Assembly: GCF_026343115.1 (NCBI RefSeq)
Contig: NZ_JAPEMC010000001.1
Coordinates: forward strand, 1,364,001 to 1,428,000
Direction of reading: 5' to 3'
Length of the DNA stretch: 64,000 nucleotides
From: Streptomyces sp. NBC_00102
GTDB taxonomy: Bacteria > Actinomycetota > Actinomycetes > Streptomycetales > Streptomycetaceae
Under the pieces are notes generated by a model, which was given only the letters and a program-made list of their open reading frames with translations, made no database searches and was not told the DNA's origin. Numbering within the stretch: the stretch's first letter is position 1; each line of letters opens with the position of its first letter. Both the position numbers and the translations under genes were made by a program. Positions 1 through 6,934 of the stretch are shown in pieces.

Positions 1-158
1 TCTTCCGTTACCGGGGTAGGCATACCGAGGCGAGGGAAATCCTGCCAGTTGTACGAACAACCGGAGGCCGTCGCCAGGACCAGGCCCGCAGTCAGCACCT
101 GCGGCAGCTTCCGCCGCATCGGGCGCCGCGACGAGCGGTCGGAGCCGTTGGGACTCAC
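1..158 (-). CDS. ctaC: Cytochrome c oxidase subunit II (partial, 5' end only)
   Basis: The gene runs off the left edge, so only the first 52 residues are visible. Subunit II carries the CuA centre that accepts electrons from cytochrome c in the aa3 terminal oxidase of the plasma membrane. Reading leftward from a GTG at 158 gives a basic N-terminus, a hydrophobic stretch and a lipobox-like A-S-G-C with Cys34. The sequence CSYNWQDFPRLGMPTP follows, which is the conserved lipidated N-terminus of actinobacterial CtaC. The CuA domain lies outside the window. The gene is divergent from the cysteine desulfurase at 430. Identification rests on this N-terminal motif and on the neighbouring adoK and erpA genes, which have the same neighbours in mycobacteria. 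Confidence 0.85.
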   Translation of the reverse strand, partial: MSPNGSDRSSRRPMRRKLPQVLTAGLVLATASGCSYNWQDFPRLGMPTPVTE

Positions 159-239
159 GTAGCGCCTTCCCGAGAGTCTCGCCCGCTACGGTCGGCGCGC
201 CCGTATGTCTCTGGTCGGTCGCCGCCCTGTCGCGGGCAG

Positions 240-268
240 GGGTTTGGATGTTTATGCGGACCAAACCC
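240..268. promoter_or_regulatory. Inverted repeat in the ctaC / cysteine desulfurase intergenic region
   Basis: GGGTTTGG (240-247) and CCAAACCC (261-268) form a perfect 8-bp inverted repeat with a 13-nt, AT-richer spacer. It lies between two divergent genes, about 80 bp upstream of the ctaC start and 160 bp upstream of the desulfurase start. It could be an operator or part of the ctaC promoter region. No regulator can be named from the sequence. Confidence 0.35.
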
Positions 269-429
269 TACTGGACGCTATTTGGGGTCGCGCGGGGAGG
301 GTGCCCAACGCGCCGTCCGACACCCCGAAGGGGTGGAATCCCGGCTTCCGGGAGCCATCTGACGTTCCCTCTCCTGGTTCGCGGACGGCCGCCGCCGGTG
401 ACGGCCGGCCCGCGGGCTAGCGTGACCGG

Positions 430-1887
430 GTGCCCTACTTCGACGCCGCCTCCTCCGCCCCCCTGCATCCCGTGGCCCGTCAGGCCCTGCTGGCCTCCCT
501 GGACGAGGGCTGGGCCGACCCCTCCCGGCTCTACCGGGAGGGGCGGCGGGCCCGGATGCTGCTGGACGCCGCCCGCGAGGCCGCCGCGGAGGCGGTCGGT
601 TGCCGCCCGGACGAGCTCGTTTTCACCCCTTCGGGTACGGCCGCGGTGCACGCGGGAATTGCCGGAGCTCTTTCGGGCCGTCGGCGTGTCGGCCGCCACC
701 TGGTGGCCTCGGCCGTCGAACACTCATCTGTCTTCCATGCCGCGGCCTCGCACGAGGCCGCGGGCGGGTCGTTCACCGAGGTTCCGGTGGAACGGACCGG
801 AGCCGTGGATTCCGCGGCATTCGGCGCCTCCCTCCGCGCGGACACCGCGCTCGCCTGCCTCCAGTCCGCCAACCACGAGGTGGGCACCGAACAGCCGGTG
901 ACGGCCGTCGCCGCGCTCTGCCGGGAGGCGGGTGTCCCCCTACTGGTGGACGCGGCCCAGTCGCTGGGGTGGGGGCCGGTGGCGGACGGCTGGTCGCTGC
1001 TGACCGCGAGCGCGCACAAGTGGGGCGGCCCGGCGGGCGTCGGGCTGCTGGCCGTGCGCAAGGGGGTCAGGTTCGCTCCGCAGGGACCCGCCGACGAGCG
1101 GGAGTCGGGGCGGTCGGCCGGCTTCGAGAACCTGCCGGCGATCGTCGCGGCCGCCGCCTCGCTGCGCGCGGTACGCGCCGAGGCGGACGCGGAGGCCGCG
1201 AGGCTGCGGGCGCTGGTGGACCTCGTCCGCGCGCGGGTGGCGGCCGGGGTGCCGGACGTGGAGGTGGTCGGCGACCCGGAGCGGCGACTGCCGCACGTCG
1301 TCACCTTCTCCTGCCTCTATGTCGACGGGGAGACGCTGCTGCACGAGCTGGACCGGGCCGGATTCTCCGTTTCGTCCGGTTCGTCCTGCACCAGCAGCAC
1401 GCTGACGCCCAGCCATGTGCTGAAGGCGATGGGGGTCCTCTCGGAGGGGAACGTCCGGGTGTCACTGCCCGCGGGCACGGCGGCCCCCGACGTGGAGCGC
1501 TTCCTCGACGTGCTGCCGGGGGTGGTCGCCGGGGTACGGGAGCGCCTCGGGGTCCCGGTGGCCGGCAGGCCCGCCGGGTCCGAGGCCGCCGGGTCCGAGG
1601 CCGCCGGGTCCGAGGCCGCCGGGTCCGGGAGCGCCACCGCCGCACCGGCTGCCGCGCCGGTCGCGTCGCTCGTGGTGGACGCGCTGGGCCGGCGCTGCCC
1701 GATCCCGGTGATCGAACTCGCCAAGGTGATCGGGGACGTACCGGTGGGCGGCACGGTCACCGTACTCGCCGACGACGAGGCGGCCCGGCTGGACATCCCG
1801 GCCTGGTGCGAGATGCGGAAGCAGGAGTACGTGGGCGAGGAGCCCGCGGAGCGGGGTGCGGCGTACGTGGTCCGCCGGCTGGGCTGA
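430..1887 (+). CDS. Cysteine desulfurase fused to a C-terminal TusA-like sulfur carrier domain
   Basis: The product (485 aa) is a PLP-dependent class V aminotransferase-fold enzyme that takes sulfane sulfur from cysteine. The PLP lysine is K197 in SAHKWGG, and the likely persulfide cysteine is C320 in SSGSSCTS. After about residue 375 comes a low-complexity linker with three exact AAGSE-type repeats. A TusA/SirA-like domain follows (about 410-485) with its characteristic GRRCPIPVIEL motif, where C423 would receive the sulfur. Donor and first relay are thus one polypeptide, made for Fe-S, thio-cofactor or tRNA thiolation pathways. The GTG at 430 has no Shine-Dalgarno, but TAGCGT sits at 418-423, so the mRNA is probably leaderless. 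The family is certain; the physiological acceptor is not known. Confidence 0.9.
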   Translation: MPYFDAASSAPLHPVARQALLASLDEGWADPSRLYREGRRARMLLDAAREAAAEAVGCRPDELVFTPSGTAAVHAGIAGALSGRRRVGRHLVASAVEHSSVFHAAASHEAAGGSFTEVPVERTGAVDSAAFGASLRADTALACLQSANHEVGTEQPVTAVAALCREAGVPLLVDAAQSLGWGPVADGWSLLTASAHKWGGPAGVGLLAVRKGVRFAPQGPADERESGRSAGFENLPAIVAAAASLRAVRAEADAEAARLRALVDLVRARVAAGVPDVEVVGDPERRLPHVVTFSCLYVDGETLLHELDRAGFSVSSGSSCTSSTLTPSHVLKAMGVLSEGNVRVSLPAGTAAPDVERFLDVLPGVVAGVRERLGVPVAGRPAGSEAAGSEAAGSEAAGSGSATAAPAAAPVASLVVDALGRRCPIPVIELAKVIGDVPVGGTVTVLADDEAARLDIPAWCEMRKQEYVGEEPAERGAAYVVRRLG

Positions 1888-1903
1888 GGGGCCCGAACGG
1901 GAA

Positions 1904-1947
1904 GAGCCTCCCGTACGGCCGGCGGAAGCGGACCGTACGGGAGGCTC
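1904..1947. terminator. Bidirectional hairpin terminator
   Basis: A perfect 15-bp stem (GAGCCTCCCGTACGG at 1904-1918 pairs with 1933-1947) lies between the convergent ends of the desulfurase and adoK genes. It can serve both strands. Confidence 0.8.
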
Positions 1948-1964
1948 GGGCACGGTGCCCGGGG

Positions 1965-2939
1965 TCAGGAGAGGTGCGCGCGGACCTCGTCGGCGGCCTC
2001 GTGACCGTACGCCTTGGCGAAGCGGTCCATGAAGCGGGAGCGGCGCAGGGTGTACTCCTGGGTACCGACCGTCTCGATGACCAGGGTGGCGAGCATGCAG
2101 CCGACCTGGGCGGCGCGCTCCAGGCCGACGCCCCAGGCGAGACCGGAGAGGAAGCCGGCCCGGAAGGCGTCACCGACGCCGGTCGGGTCGGCCTTGGTCT
2201 CCTCGTCGGGGCAGCCGACCTCGATGACCGGCTCCCCCACGCGCTCGATGCGCACTCCGCGCGCGCCGAGGGTGGTGACCCGGTGGCCGACCTTGGCGAG
2301 GATCTCCTCGTCGGTCCAGCCGGTCTTGGACTCGATGAGCCCCTTCTCGTACTCGTTGGAGAAGAGGTAGGTGGCGCCCTCCAGCAGTATCCGGATCTCT
2401 TCGCCGTTCATCCGGGCGATCTGCTGGGAGAAGTCCGCGGCGAAGGGGATGCCCCGGGTGCGGCACTCCTCGGTGTGGCGGAGCATCGCCTCCGGGTCGT
2501 CGGCGCCGATGGAGACGAGGTCGAGGCCGCCGAGGCGCTCCGCGACGCTGTGCAGCTCGATGAGGCGGGCCTCGCTCATGGCGCCGGTGTAGAAGGAGCC
2601 GATCTGGTTGTGGTCGGCGTCCGTGGTGCAGACGAAGCGCGCGGTGTGCAGCACCTCGGAGATGCGGACCGATCCGGTGTCCACGCCGTGCCGGTCGAGC
2701 CAGGCGCGGTACTCGTCGAAGTCGGATCCCGCGGCGCCCACCAGTACCGGGGAGGTGCCGAGCAGTCCCATACCGAAGCAGATGTTGGCGGCGACCCCGC
2801 CCCGGCGCACGTCCAGGGCGTCGACCAGGAAGGAGAGCGAGACCGTGTGCAGCTGATCCGCGACGAGCTGGTCGGCGAAGCGGCCGGGGAAGGTCATGAG
2901 GTGGTCGGTGGCGATGGAGCCGGTGACTGCGATGCGCAC
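1965..2939 (-). CDS. adoK: Adenosine kinase, PfkB/ribokinase-like
   Basis: This 324-aa PfkB-family kinase phosphorylates adenosine to AMP in purine salvage. The N-terminal MRIAVTGSIATDHLM and the RRGGVAANI segment match the bacterial adenosine kinase first described in M. tuberculosis (Rv2202c), which resembles ribokinase more than eukaryotic adenosine kinase. The C-terminal PfkB signature is DPTGVGDAFRAGF, with D257 as catalytic base. Length is normal. Older annotation calls such genes generic carbohydrate kinases. The position next to ctaC, with the Fe-S carrier gene close by, is the same as in mycobacteria and supports the specific call. The ATG at 2939 is the only start that keeps the complete beta-strand. 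Confidence 0.88.
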   Translation of the reverse strand: MRIAVTGSIATDHLMTFPGRFADQLVADQLHTVSLSFLVDALDVRRGGVAANICFGMGLLGTSPVLVGAAGSDFDEYRAWLDRHGVDTGSVRISEVLHTARFVCTTDADHNQIGSFYTGAMSEARLIELHSVAERLGGLDLVSIGADDPEAMLRHTEECRTRGIPFAADFSQQIARMNGEEIRILLEGATYLFSNEYEKGLIESKTGWTDEEILAKVGHRVTTLGARGVRIERVGEPVIEVGCPDEETKADPTGVGDAFRAGFLSGLAWGVGLERAAQVGCMLATLVIETVGTQEYTLRRSRFMDRFAKAYGHEAADEVRAHLS

Positions 2940-3093
2940 GGGAGGCTGCTCCTGCGGGGGGCGGGGGGACGCGTGGGCGTTCCGGGACGGCGTGACACCT
3001 CACGCTACCCGTTTCCGACACTGGCGCCGATGGGTTGAAACTACCCGATAGTAGGTCTTTCTACCCGGCGGGATACGTGCGTACGGTGCGGAT

Positions 3094-3291
3094 ATGCCCA
3101 CACACAGCGTCGTGTCCGAGACCGAGACCAGCCTGGCCGATCTGAGGGGTGACTGCGTGCGGATGGCACCGCACTGGGTCGTTCCGCCGAAGACTGCCAC
3201 GCCGCCTGTCGCGCCGTCCCTGATTCACGGAGTCACGGTGCCGCCCGCCTCCGCGCGGCTGATCGCGGCCACGGAGGAGTACGGGGGCTGA
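3094..3291 (+). CDS. Small conserved-looking hypothetical protein
   Basis: A 65-aa reading frame with GC-rich third positions across its second half, rich in Pro, Thr and Ala (PPKTATPPVAPSLIHG). It has no signal peptide, no membrane segment and no domain I recognise. The ATG at 3094 has no clear ribosome site; an internal ATG at 3163 is an alternative. It is divergent from adoK, and an AT-rich promoter-like stretch (about 3035-3075) lies between them. Codon use looks coding, but being so short it could be spurious. Confidence 0.45.
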   Translation: MPTHSVVSETETSLADLRGDCVRMAPHWVVPPKTATPPVAPSLIHGVTVPPASARLIAATEEYGG

Positions 3292-3483
3292 CCGCCCGCC
3301 AGGGGCACGGGTCCCAGCGCCTTCCCGAGGGCGGACGCCCGCCCCCGGGAGGGTGCTCGGCGCCCCGGGCCGGACCGGCCCGAGGGAACCGATCGCCGCT
3401 CGGCCCCGTCACATCGCCGTCCCCGCCCCGGGGACCAGGGCGGAGGCGAACCGCCCCGGAAGCGACGGCGAAGGAGCATTCCG

Positions 3484-4899
3484 GTGAGCATCGAGCGATC
3501 CGACGACGACACGGCCTCTCCCTCCGCCCCCGGGCGGCGACGGTCCTCGGCCCTGGTCGCCGCGGTGGCGGCCGCGGTGGTGCTGGCCGGCGGCGGCAGC
3601 GTGTGGTGGGTGGCCACCGCGGACGGCCCCCGGGAGGAGACCGCCGCCACCGCCGCGCCGTCCGGGTCCACCGCGCCGGAACCGGCCCCGCTGGTCGTCT
3701 CCGGACCGGCGGACCCGTCCTCGCCGGTCCCCGCTCCCGGCGGGCCGGCGCCCACCGGGGCGGTCTACCGTGCCGTCGGCGACCTGCCGGAGGGACCCGC
3801 GACGGCGCGGGTCCGCCGGGCGGCCGCCACCGTGCCCCTCTCCGAGGCGGCCCGGCTCGCGCGCGCCTTCGGAATGGAGGGCACCCCGACGTCGCAGGGC
3901 GGTTACTGGCGCCTGGGCGCGGGCGGGGCGAAGCCCTACCTGGAGGTCTCCCGGGAGGGGCCGGGCACCTGGAAGTACCTGCGCGGAACCAGCCCCCTCT
4001 CCCCCTGCCCGTCCGACTCGGTGTGCGCCTCCGGTTCCTCCGGCGGGAGCCCGGTGAGCCCGGCGGCCGCGAGGGCGGCGGCCCGGCCGGCGCTCGGCGC
4101 GCTGGGCCTGGGTGACGCGTCACTCACCGACGGCGGGCCGCTGGGCGCCCTGCGGGTGGTCACCGCCGATCCGGTGGTGGACGGGCTGCCCACCCACGGC
4201 TGGTCCACCGATGTCCAGGTGGGGCCGGACGGCGCGGTGTCCGGTGCCTCGGGACGGCTGCTGCCGACGCCGCCGGCGGTGCCGGCCGCCGCCTATCCGG
4301 TGGTGGACGCGCGTACGGCCCTGACGTCGCTGAACGCGGCCCGGGAGACCGAGCCGGCCTGCGCCACGGCCGTGCCCCTGGACGGTACGGAGGGCGGGGC
4401 CGCGAAGGGCGGGCCGCAGTGCGTACCGTCCTCCGGGCGCATCGCGCCGCCGAGGACGATGACGGTGGAGAAGGCGGTGTTCGGGCTCTCGGCGCAGCTC
4501 GTGGACGAACGGCCGGCCCTCGTGCCGTCCTGGCTCTTCACCGTGCGGCCGGAGACGGGCGGCGCGGTCTCCACGGTCGCCCAGGTAGCCGTCTCGCCGG
4601 CCTACCTGAGGGCGCCGTCCGCGTCGCGGCCCGCCCGCGGGGTGACCCCGATCTCGTACACCGAGCGCGGGCGGACCCTGGAGGTGACGTTCTGGGGCGG
4701 CGTGTGCGGGACCTACTCGGCGAAGGCCCAGGAGAGCCGTACGCAGGTCAGGGTGACGATCACCGAACCGCGGCCGGAGCCCGGGACGGCCTGCGTGGCG
4801 GTCGCCAAGGAGCAGACCCTCCCGGTGACCCTGGACGCTCCGCTCGCCGGGCGGACCGTCGTGGAGACGGCGTCGGGCAGGACGGTGCCCCGGGCCTGA
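3484..4899 (+). CDS. Single-pass membrane-anchored extracytoplasmic protein of unknown function
   Basis: This 471-aa protein has a charged cytoplasmic N-terminus ending in RRR, one hydrophobic segment (about residues 22-46), then a Pro/Ala/Thr/Gly-rich linker and a large globular region predicted outside the membrane. Paired cysteines occur at SPCPSDSVC, EPACATAVP and SGRIA-flanking positions, which suits an oxidising extracellular setting. I recognise no enzymatic motif. The GTG at 3484 has a good Shine-Dalgarno, AAGGAG at 3471-3476. The gene stands alone, convergent with erpA. Similar proteins are widespread in Streptomyces without an assigned role. Confidence 0.75.
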   Translation: MSIERSDDDTASPSAPGRRRSSALVAAVAAAVVLAGGGSVWWVATADGPREETAATAAPSGSTAPEPAPLVVSGPADPSSPVPAPGGPAPTGAVYRAVGDLPEGPATARVRRAAATVPLSEAARLARAFGMEGTPTSQGGYWRLGAGGAKPYLEVSREGPGTWKYLRGTSPLSPCPSDSVCASGSSGGSPVSPAAARAAARPALGALGLGDASLTDGGPLGALRVVTADPVVDGLPTHGWSTDVQVGPDGAVSGASGRLLPTPPAVPAAAYPVVDARTALTSLNAARETEPACATAVPLDGTEGGAAKGGPQCVPSSGRIAPPRTMTVEKAVFGLSAQLVDERPALVPSWLFTVRPETGGAVSTVAQVAVSPAYLRAPSASRPARGVTPISYTERGRTLEVTFWGGVCGTYSAKAQESRTQVRVTITEPRPEPGTACVAVAKEQTLPVTLDAPLAGRTVVETASGRTVPRA

Positions 4900-4918
4900 A
4901 CGGACTTGTCGCGCAGCA

Positions 4919-4964
4919 CACGCGAAGGCGGCCCCGGAATCACTTCCGGGGCCGCCTTCGCGTG
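4919..4964. terminator. Bidirectional hairpin terminator
   Basis: A perfect 21-bp stem (4919-4939 pairs with 4944-4964) with a TCAC loop lies between the convergent membrane-anchored protein gene and erpA. It is one of the strongest terminators in the window. Confidence 0.88.
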
Positions 4965-4997
4965 ATGTGCGGGGTTCCTCGCCGAACCGGTGAGGGT

Positions 4998-5354
4998 TTA
5001 GCTGAAGGAGTCGCCACAGGCGCAGGAGCCGGTGGCGTTGGGGTTGTCGATCGTGAAGCCCTGCTTCTCGATGGTGTCGACGAAGTCGATCGAGGCACCG
5101 CCGAGGTACGGGGCGCTCATGCGGTCGGTGACGACCTTGACGCCGTCGAAGTCCTTCACCACGTCACCGTCGAGCGAGCGCTCGTCGAAGAAGAGCTGGT
5201 AACGCAGGCCGGAGCAGCCGCCGGGCTGTACGGCGACGCGCAGGGCGAGGTCGTCGCGGCCCTCCTGGTCCAGCAGGCCCTTGACCTTGGCTGCGGCGGC
5301 GTCGGACAGGAGGATGCCGTCGCTCACGGTGGTGGTCTCGTCCGATACGGACAT
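4998..5354 (-). CDS. erpA: Iron-sulfur cluster carrier, HesB/IscA family (ErpA type)
   Basis: A 118-aa A-type carrier that passes Fe-S clusters to apo-enzymes in the cytoplasm. The three conserved cysteines are visible: C47 in QPGGCSGL, and C111 and C113 in the C-terminal GSCACGDSF. I chose the ATG at 5354 because GGGAGAAG precedes it and the family normally begins here; an in-frame extension further upstream has no support. It is divergent from nadA, whose product needs a [4Fe-4S] cluster. The mycobacterial counterpart (Rv2204c) also lies near adoK. ErpA and IscA cannot be separated on sequence alone, so the symbol follows common actinobacterial usage. Confidence 0.88.
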   Translation of the reverse strand: MSVSDETTTVSDGILLSDAAAAKVKGLLDQEGRDDLALRVAVQPGGCSGLRYQLFFDERSLDGDVVKDFDGVKVVTDRMSAPYLGGASIDFVDTIEKQGFTIDNPNATGSCACGDSFS

Positions 5355-5521
5355 CTGCTTCTCTCCCGGGTTGTACGGACTGCTTGCCGACGGTGCAACC
5401 GTCGCGCGCGCGGATTCATTCCGCGCGCACGTCCGTCTGTTGCTTTTCATGCTCGCACACGGCGCGAGCGAGGGTATGCGTCACATCGACGGTAACGACG
5501 TCGTCAAAGTGACACGATCCG

Positions 5522-5536
5522 GTTATCATAGATAAC
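5522..5536. promoter_or_regulatory. 15-bp palindrome in the erpA-nadA promoter region
   Basis: GTTATCATAGATAAC is a perfect inverted repeat (6-3-6) about 90 bp upstream of nadA. The left half contains TATCAT (5524-5529), which could be the -10 element of a nadA promoter, so a bound protein would block RNA polymerase. It sits in an unusually AT-rich island (about 5510-5560). A regulator of NAD synthesis or Fe-S status is plausible, but none can be named. Confidence 0.5.
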
Positions 5537-5626
5537 GTCAAATAGACGAAAAGGCTCCCGGCGCAGATCACCGGCCTCACCGACCGGCTTCGCCGCGCTC
5601 ACCAATGACAAGAAAGGGTGCGTGAC

Positions 5627-6814
5627 GTGACCACGGCCCACCCCCCTGTGGAACTCGATGTTCAGCCGTCGCCCCTGGCCCTGCTCCTGCTCGGCCGTGA
5701 GGCCGACCCGAGGAGCGAGCGCGGTGTGGAGTGCCCCGGCGACCTGCCCTCTCCGTCCGACCCGGACCTGGTGGAGCGCGCCCGCGCCGCCAAGGAGAAG
5801 CTCGGGGACAAGGTCTTCGTCCTCGGCCACCACTACCAGCGCGACGAGGTCATCCAGTTCGCGGACGTCACCGGCGACTCCTTCAAGCTGGCCCGTGACG
5901 CCGCGGCCCGCCCGGAGGCCGAGTACATCGTCTTCTGCGGCGTGCACTTCATGGCCGAGTCCGCCGACATCCTGACCGGCGACGACCAGAAGGTCGTGCT
6001 GCCCGACCTGGCGGCCGGCTGCTCGATGGCCGACATGGCCACCGCCGAGCAGGTCGCCGAGTGCTGGGACGTACTGACCGAGGCGGGCGTCGCCGACCGG
6101 GTCGTCCCCGTCTCGTACATGAACTCCTCCGCCGACATCAAGGCGTTCACCGGGCGCCACGGCGGCACCATCTGCACCTCCTCCAACGCCGAGCGGGCAC
6201 TGGAGTGGGCGTTCGAGCAGGGCGACAAGGTCCTCTTCCTCCCCGACCAGCACCTGGGCCGCAACACCGCCGTCCGGGACATGGGGATGTCGCTGGACGA
6301 CTGCGTCCTCTACAACCCGCACAAGCCGAACGGCGGCCTGACGGCCCAGCAGCTGCGCGACGCCAAGATGATCCTGTGGCGCGGGCACTGCTCGGTGCAC
6401 GGGCGCTTCTCGGTGGAGTCCGTCGAGGACGTCCGCGCGCGCATCCCCGGCGTCAGCGTCCTGGTGCACCCGGAGTGCAAGCACGAGGTCGTCGCGGCGG
6501 CCGACCAGGTCGGCTCGACGGAGTACATCATCAAGGCCCTGGAGGCGGCCCCGGCCGGCTCCAAGTGGGCCATCGGCACGGAGCTCAACCTGGTGCGTCG
6601 CCTGGCGAACCGTTTCGCCGCCGAGGACAAGGAGATCGTCTTCCTCGACAAGACGGTCTGCTTCTGCTCCACCATGAACCGGATCGACCTGCCCCACCTG
6701 GTCTGGACGCTGGAGTCGCTGGCCGAGGGCAAGCTGGTCAACCGGATCGAGGTCGACCCGGAGACGGAGAAGTACGCGAAGCTGGCGCTGGAGCGGATGC
6801 TCGCGCTGCCGTAG
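5627..6814 (+). CDS. nadA: Quinolinate synthase A
   Basis: NadA (395 aa from this start) condenses iminoaspartate with dihydroxyacetone phosphate to form quinolinate in de novo NAD synthesis, using an oxygen-sensitive [4Fe-4S] cluster. Visible hallmarks are GHHYQRDE near the N-terminus, the MAESADIL segment preceded by FCG, HPECKHEV, and KTVCFCSTMN near the C-terminus; these carry the cluster cysteines. I prefer the GTG at 5627 to that at 5618 because AAAGGG (5613-5618) is correctly spaced for it. nadB and nadC are not adjacent. The promoter region contains the palindrome at 5522. Confidence 0.93.
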   Translation: MTTAHPPVELDVQPSPLALLLLGREADPRSERGVECPGDLPSPSDPDLVERARAAKEKLGDKVFVLGHHYQRDEVIQFADVTGDSFKLARDAAARPEAEYIVFCGVHFMAESADILTGDDQKVVLPDLAAGCSMADMATAEQVAECWDVLTEAGVADRVVPVSYMNSSADIKAFTGRHGGTICTSSNAERALEWAFEQGDKVLFLPDQHLGRNTAVRDMGMSLDDCVLYNPHKPNGGLTAQQLRDAKMILWRGHCSVHGRFSVESVEDVRARIPGVSVLVHPECKHEVVAAADQVGSTEYIIKALEAAPAGSKWAIGTELNLVRRLANRFAAEDKEIVFLDKTVCFCSTMNRIDLPHLVWTLESLAEGKLVNRIEVDPETEKYAKLALERMLALP

Positions 6815-6826
6815 GGCGCCGCGCCC

Positions 6827-6862
6827 CCGTACGCCCCGTACGCCTCGTACGCCTCGTACGCC
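6827..6862. repeat. Short tandem repeat of a CGTACGCC unit
   Basis: Four imperfect copies of a 9-bp unit (CGTACGCCT / CGTACGCCC) lie directly behind the nadA stop codon and before its terminator. Non-coding. Confidence 0.6.
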
Positions 6863-6863
6863 G

Positions 6864-6914
6864 AAGGGCCCGGCCCCCGCACTCCCGTGAGGAGAGTGCG
6901 GGGGCCGGGCCCTT
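6864..6914. terminator. Bidirectional terminator between nadA and the RND gene
   Basis: An approximately 20-bp perfect stem (left arm 6864-6883, right arm 6895-6914) is followed by T residues on the plus strand. It separates the convergent nadA and RND exporter genes. Confidence 0.88.
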
Positions 6915-6934
6915 TTCGCGGGTGCCGGGCGCCG

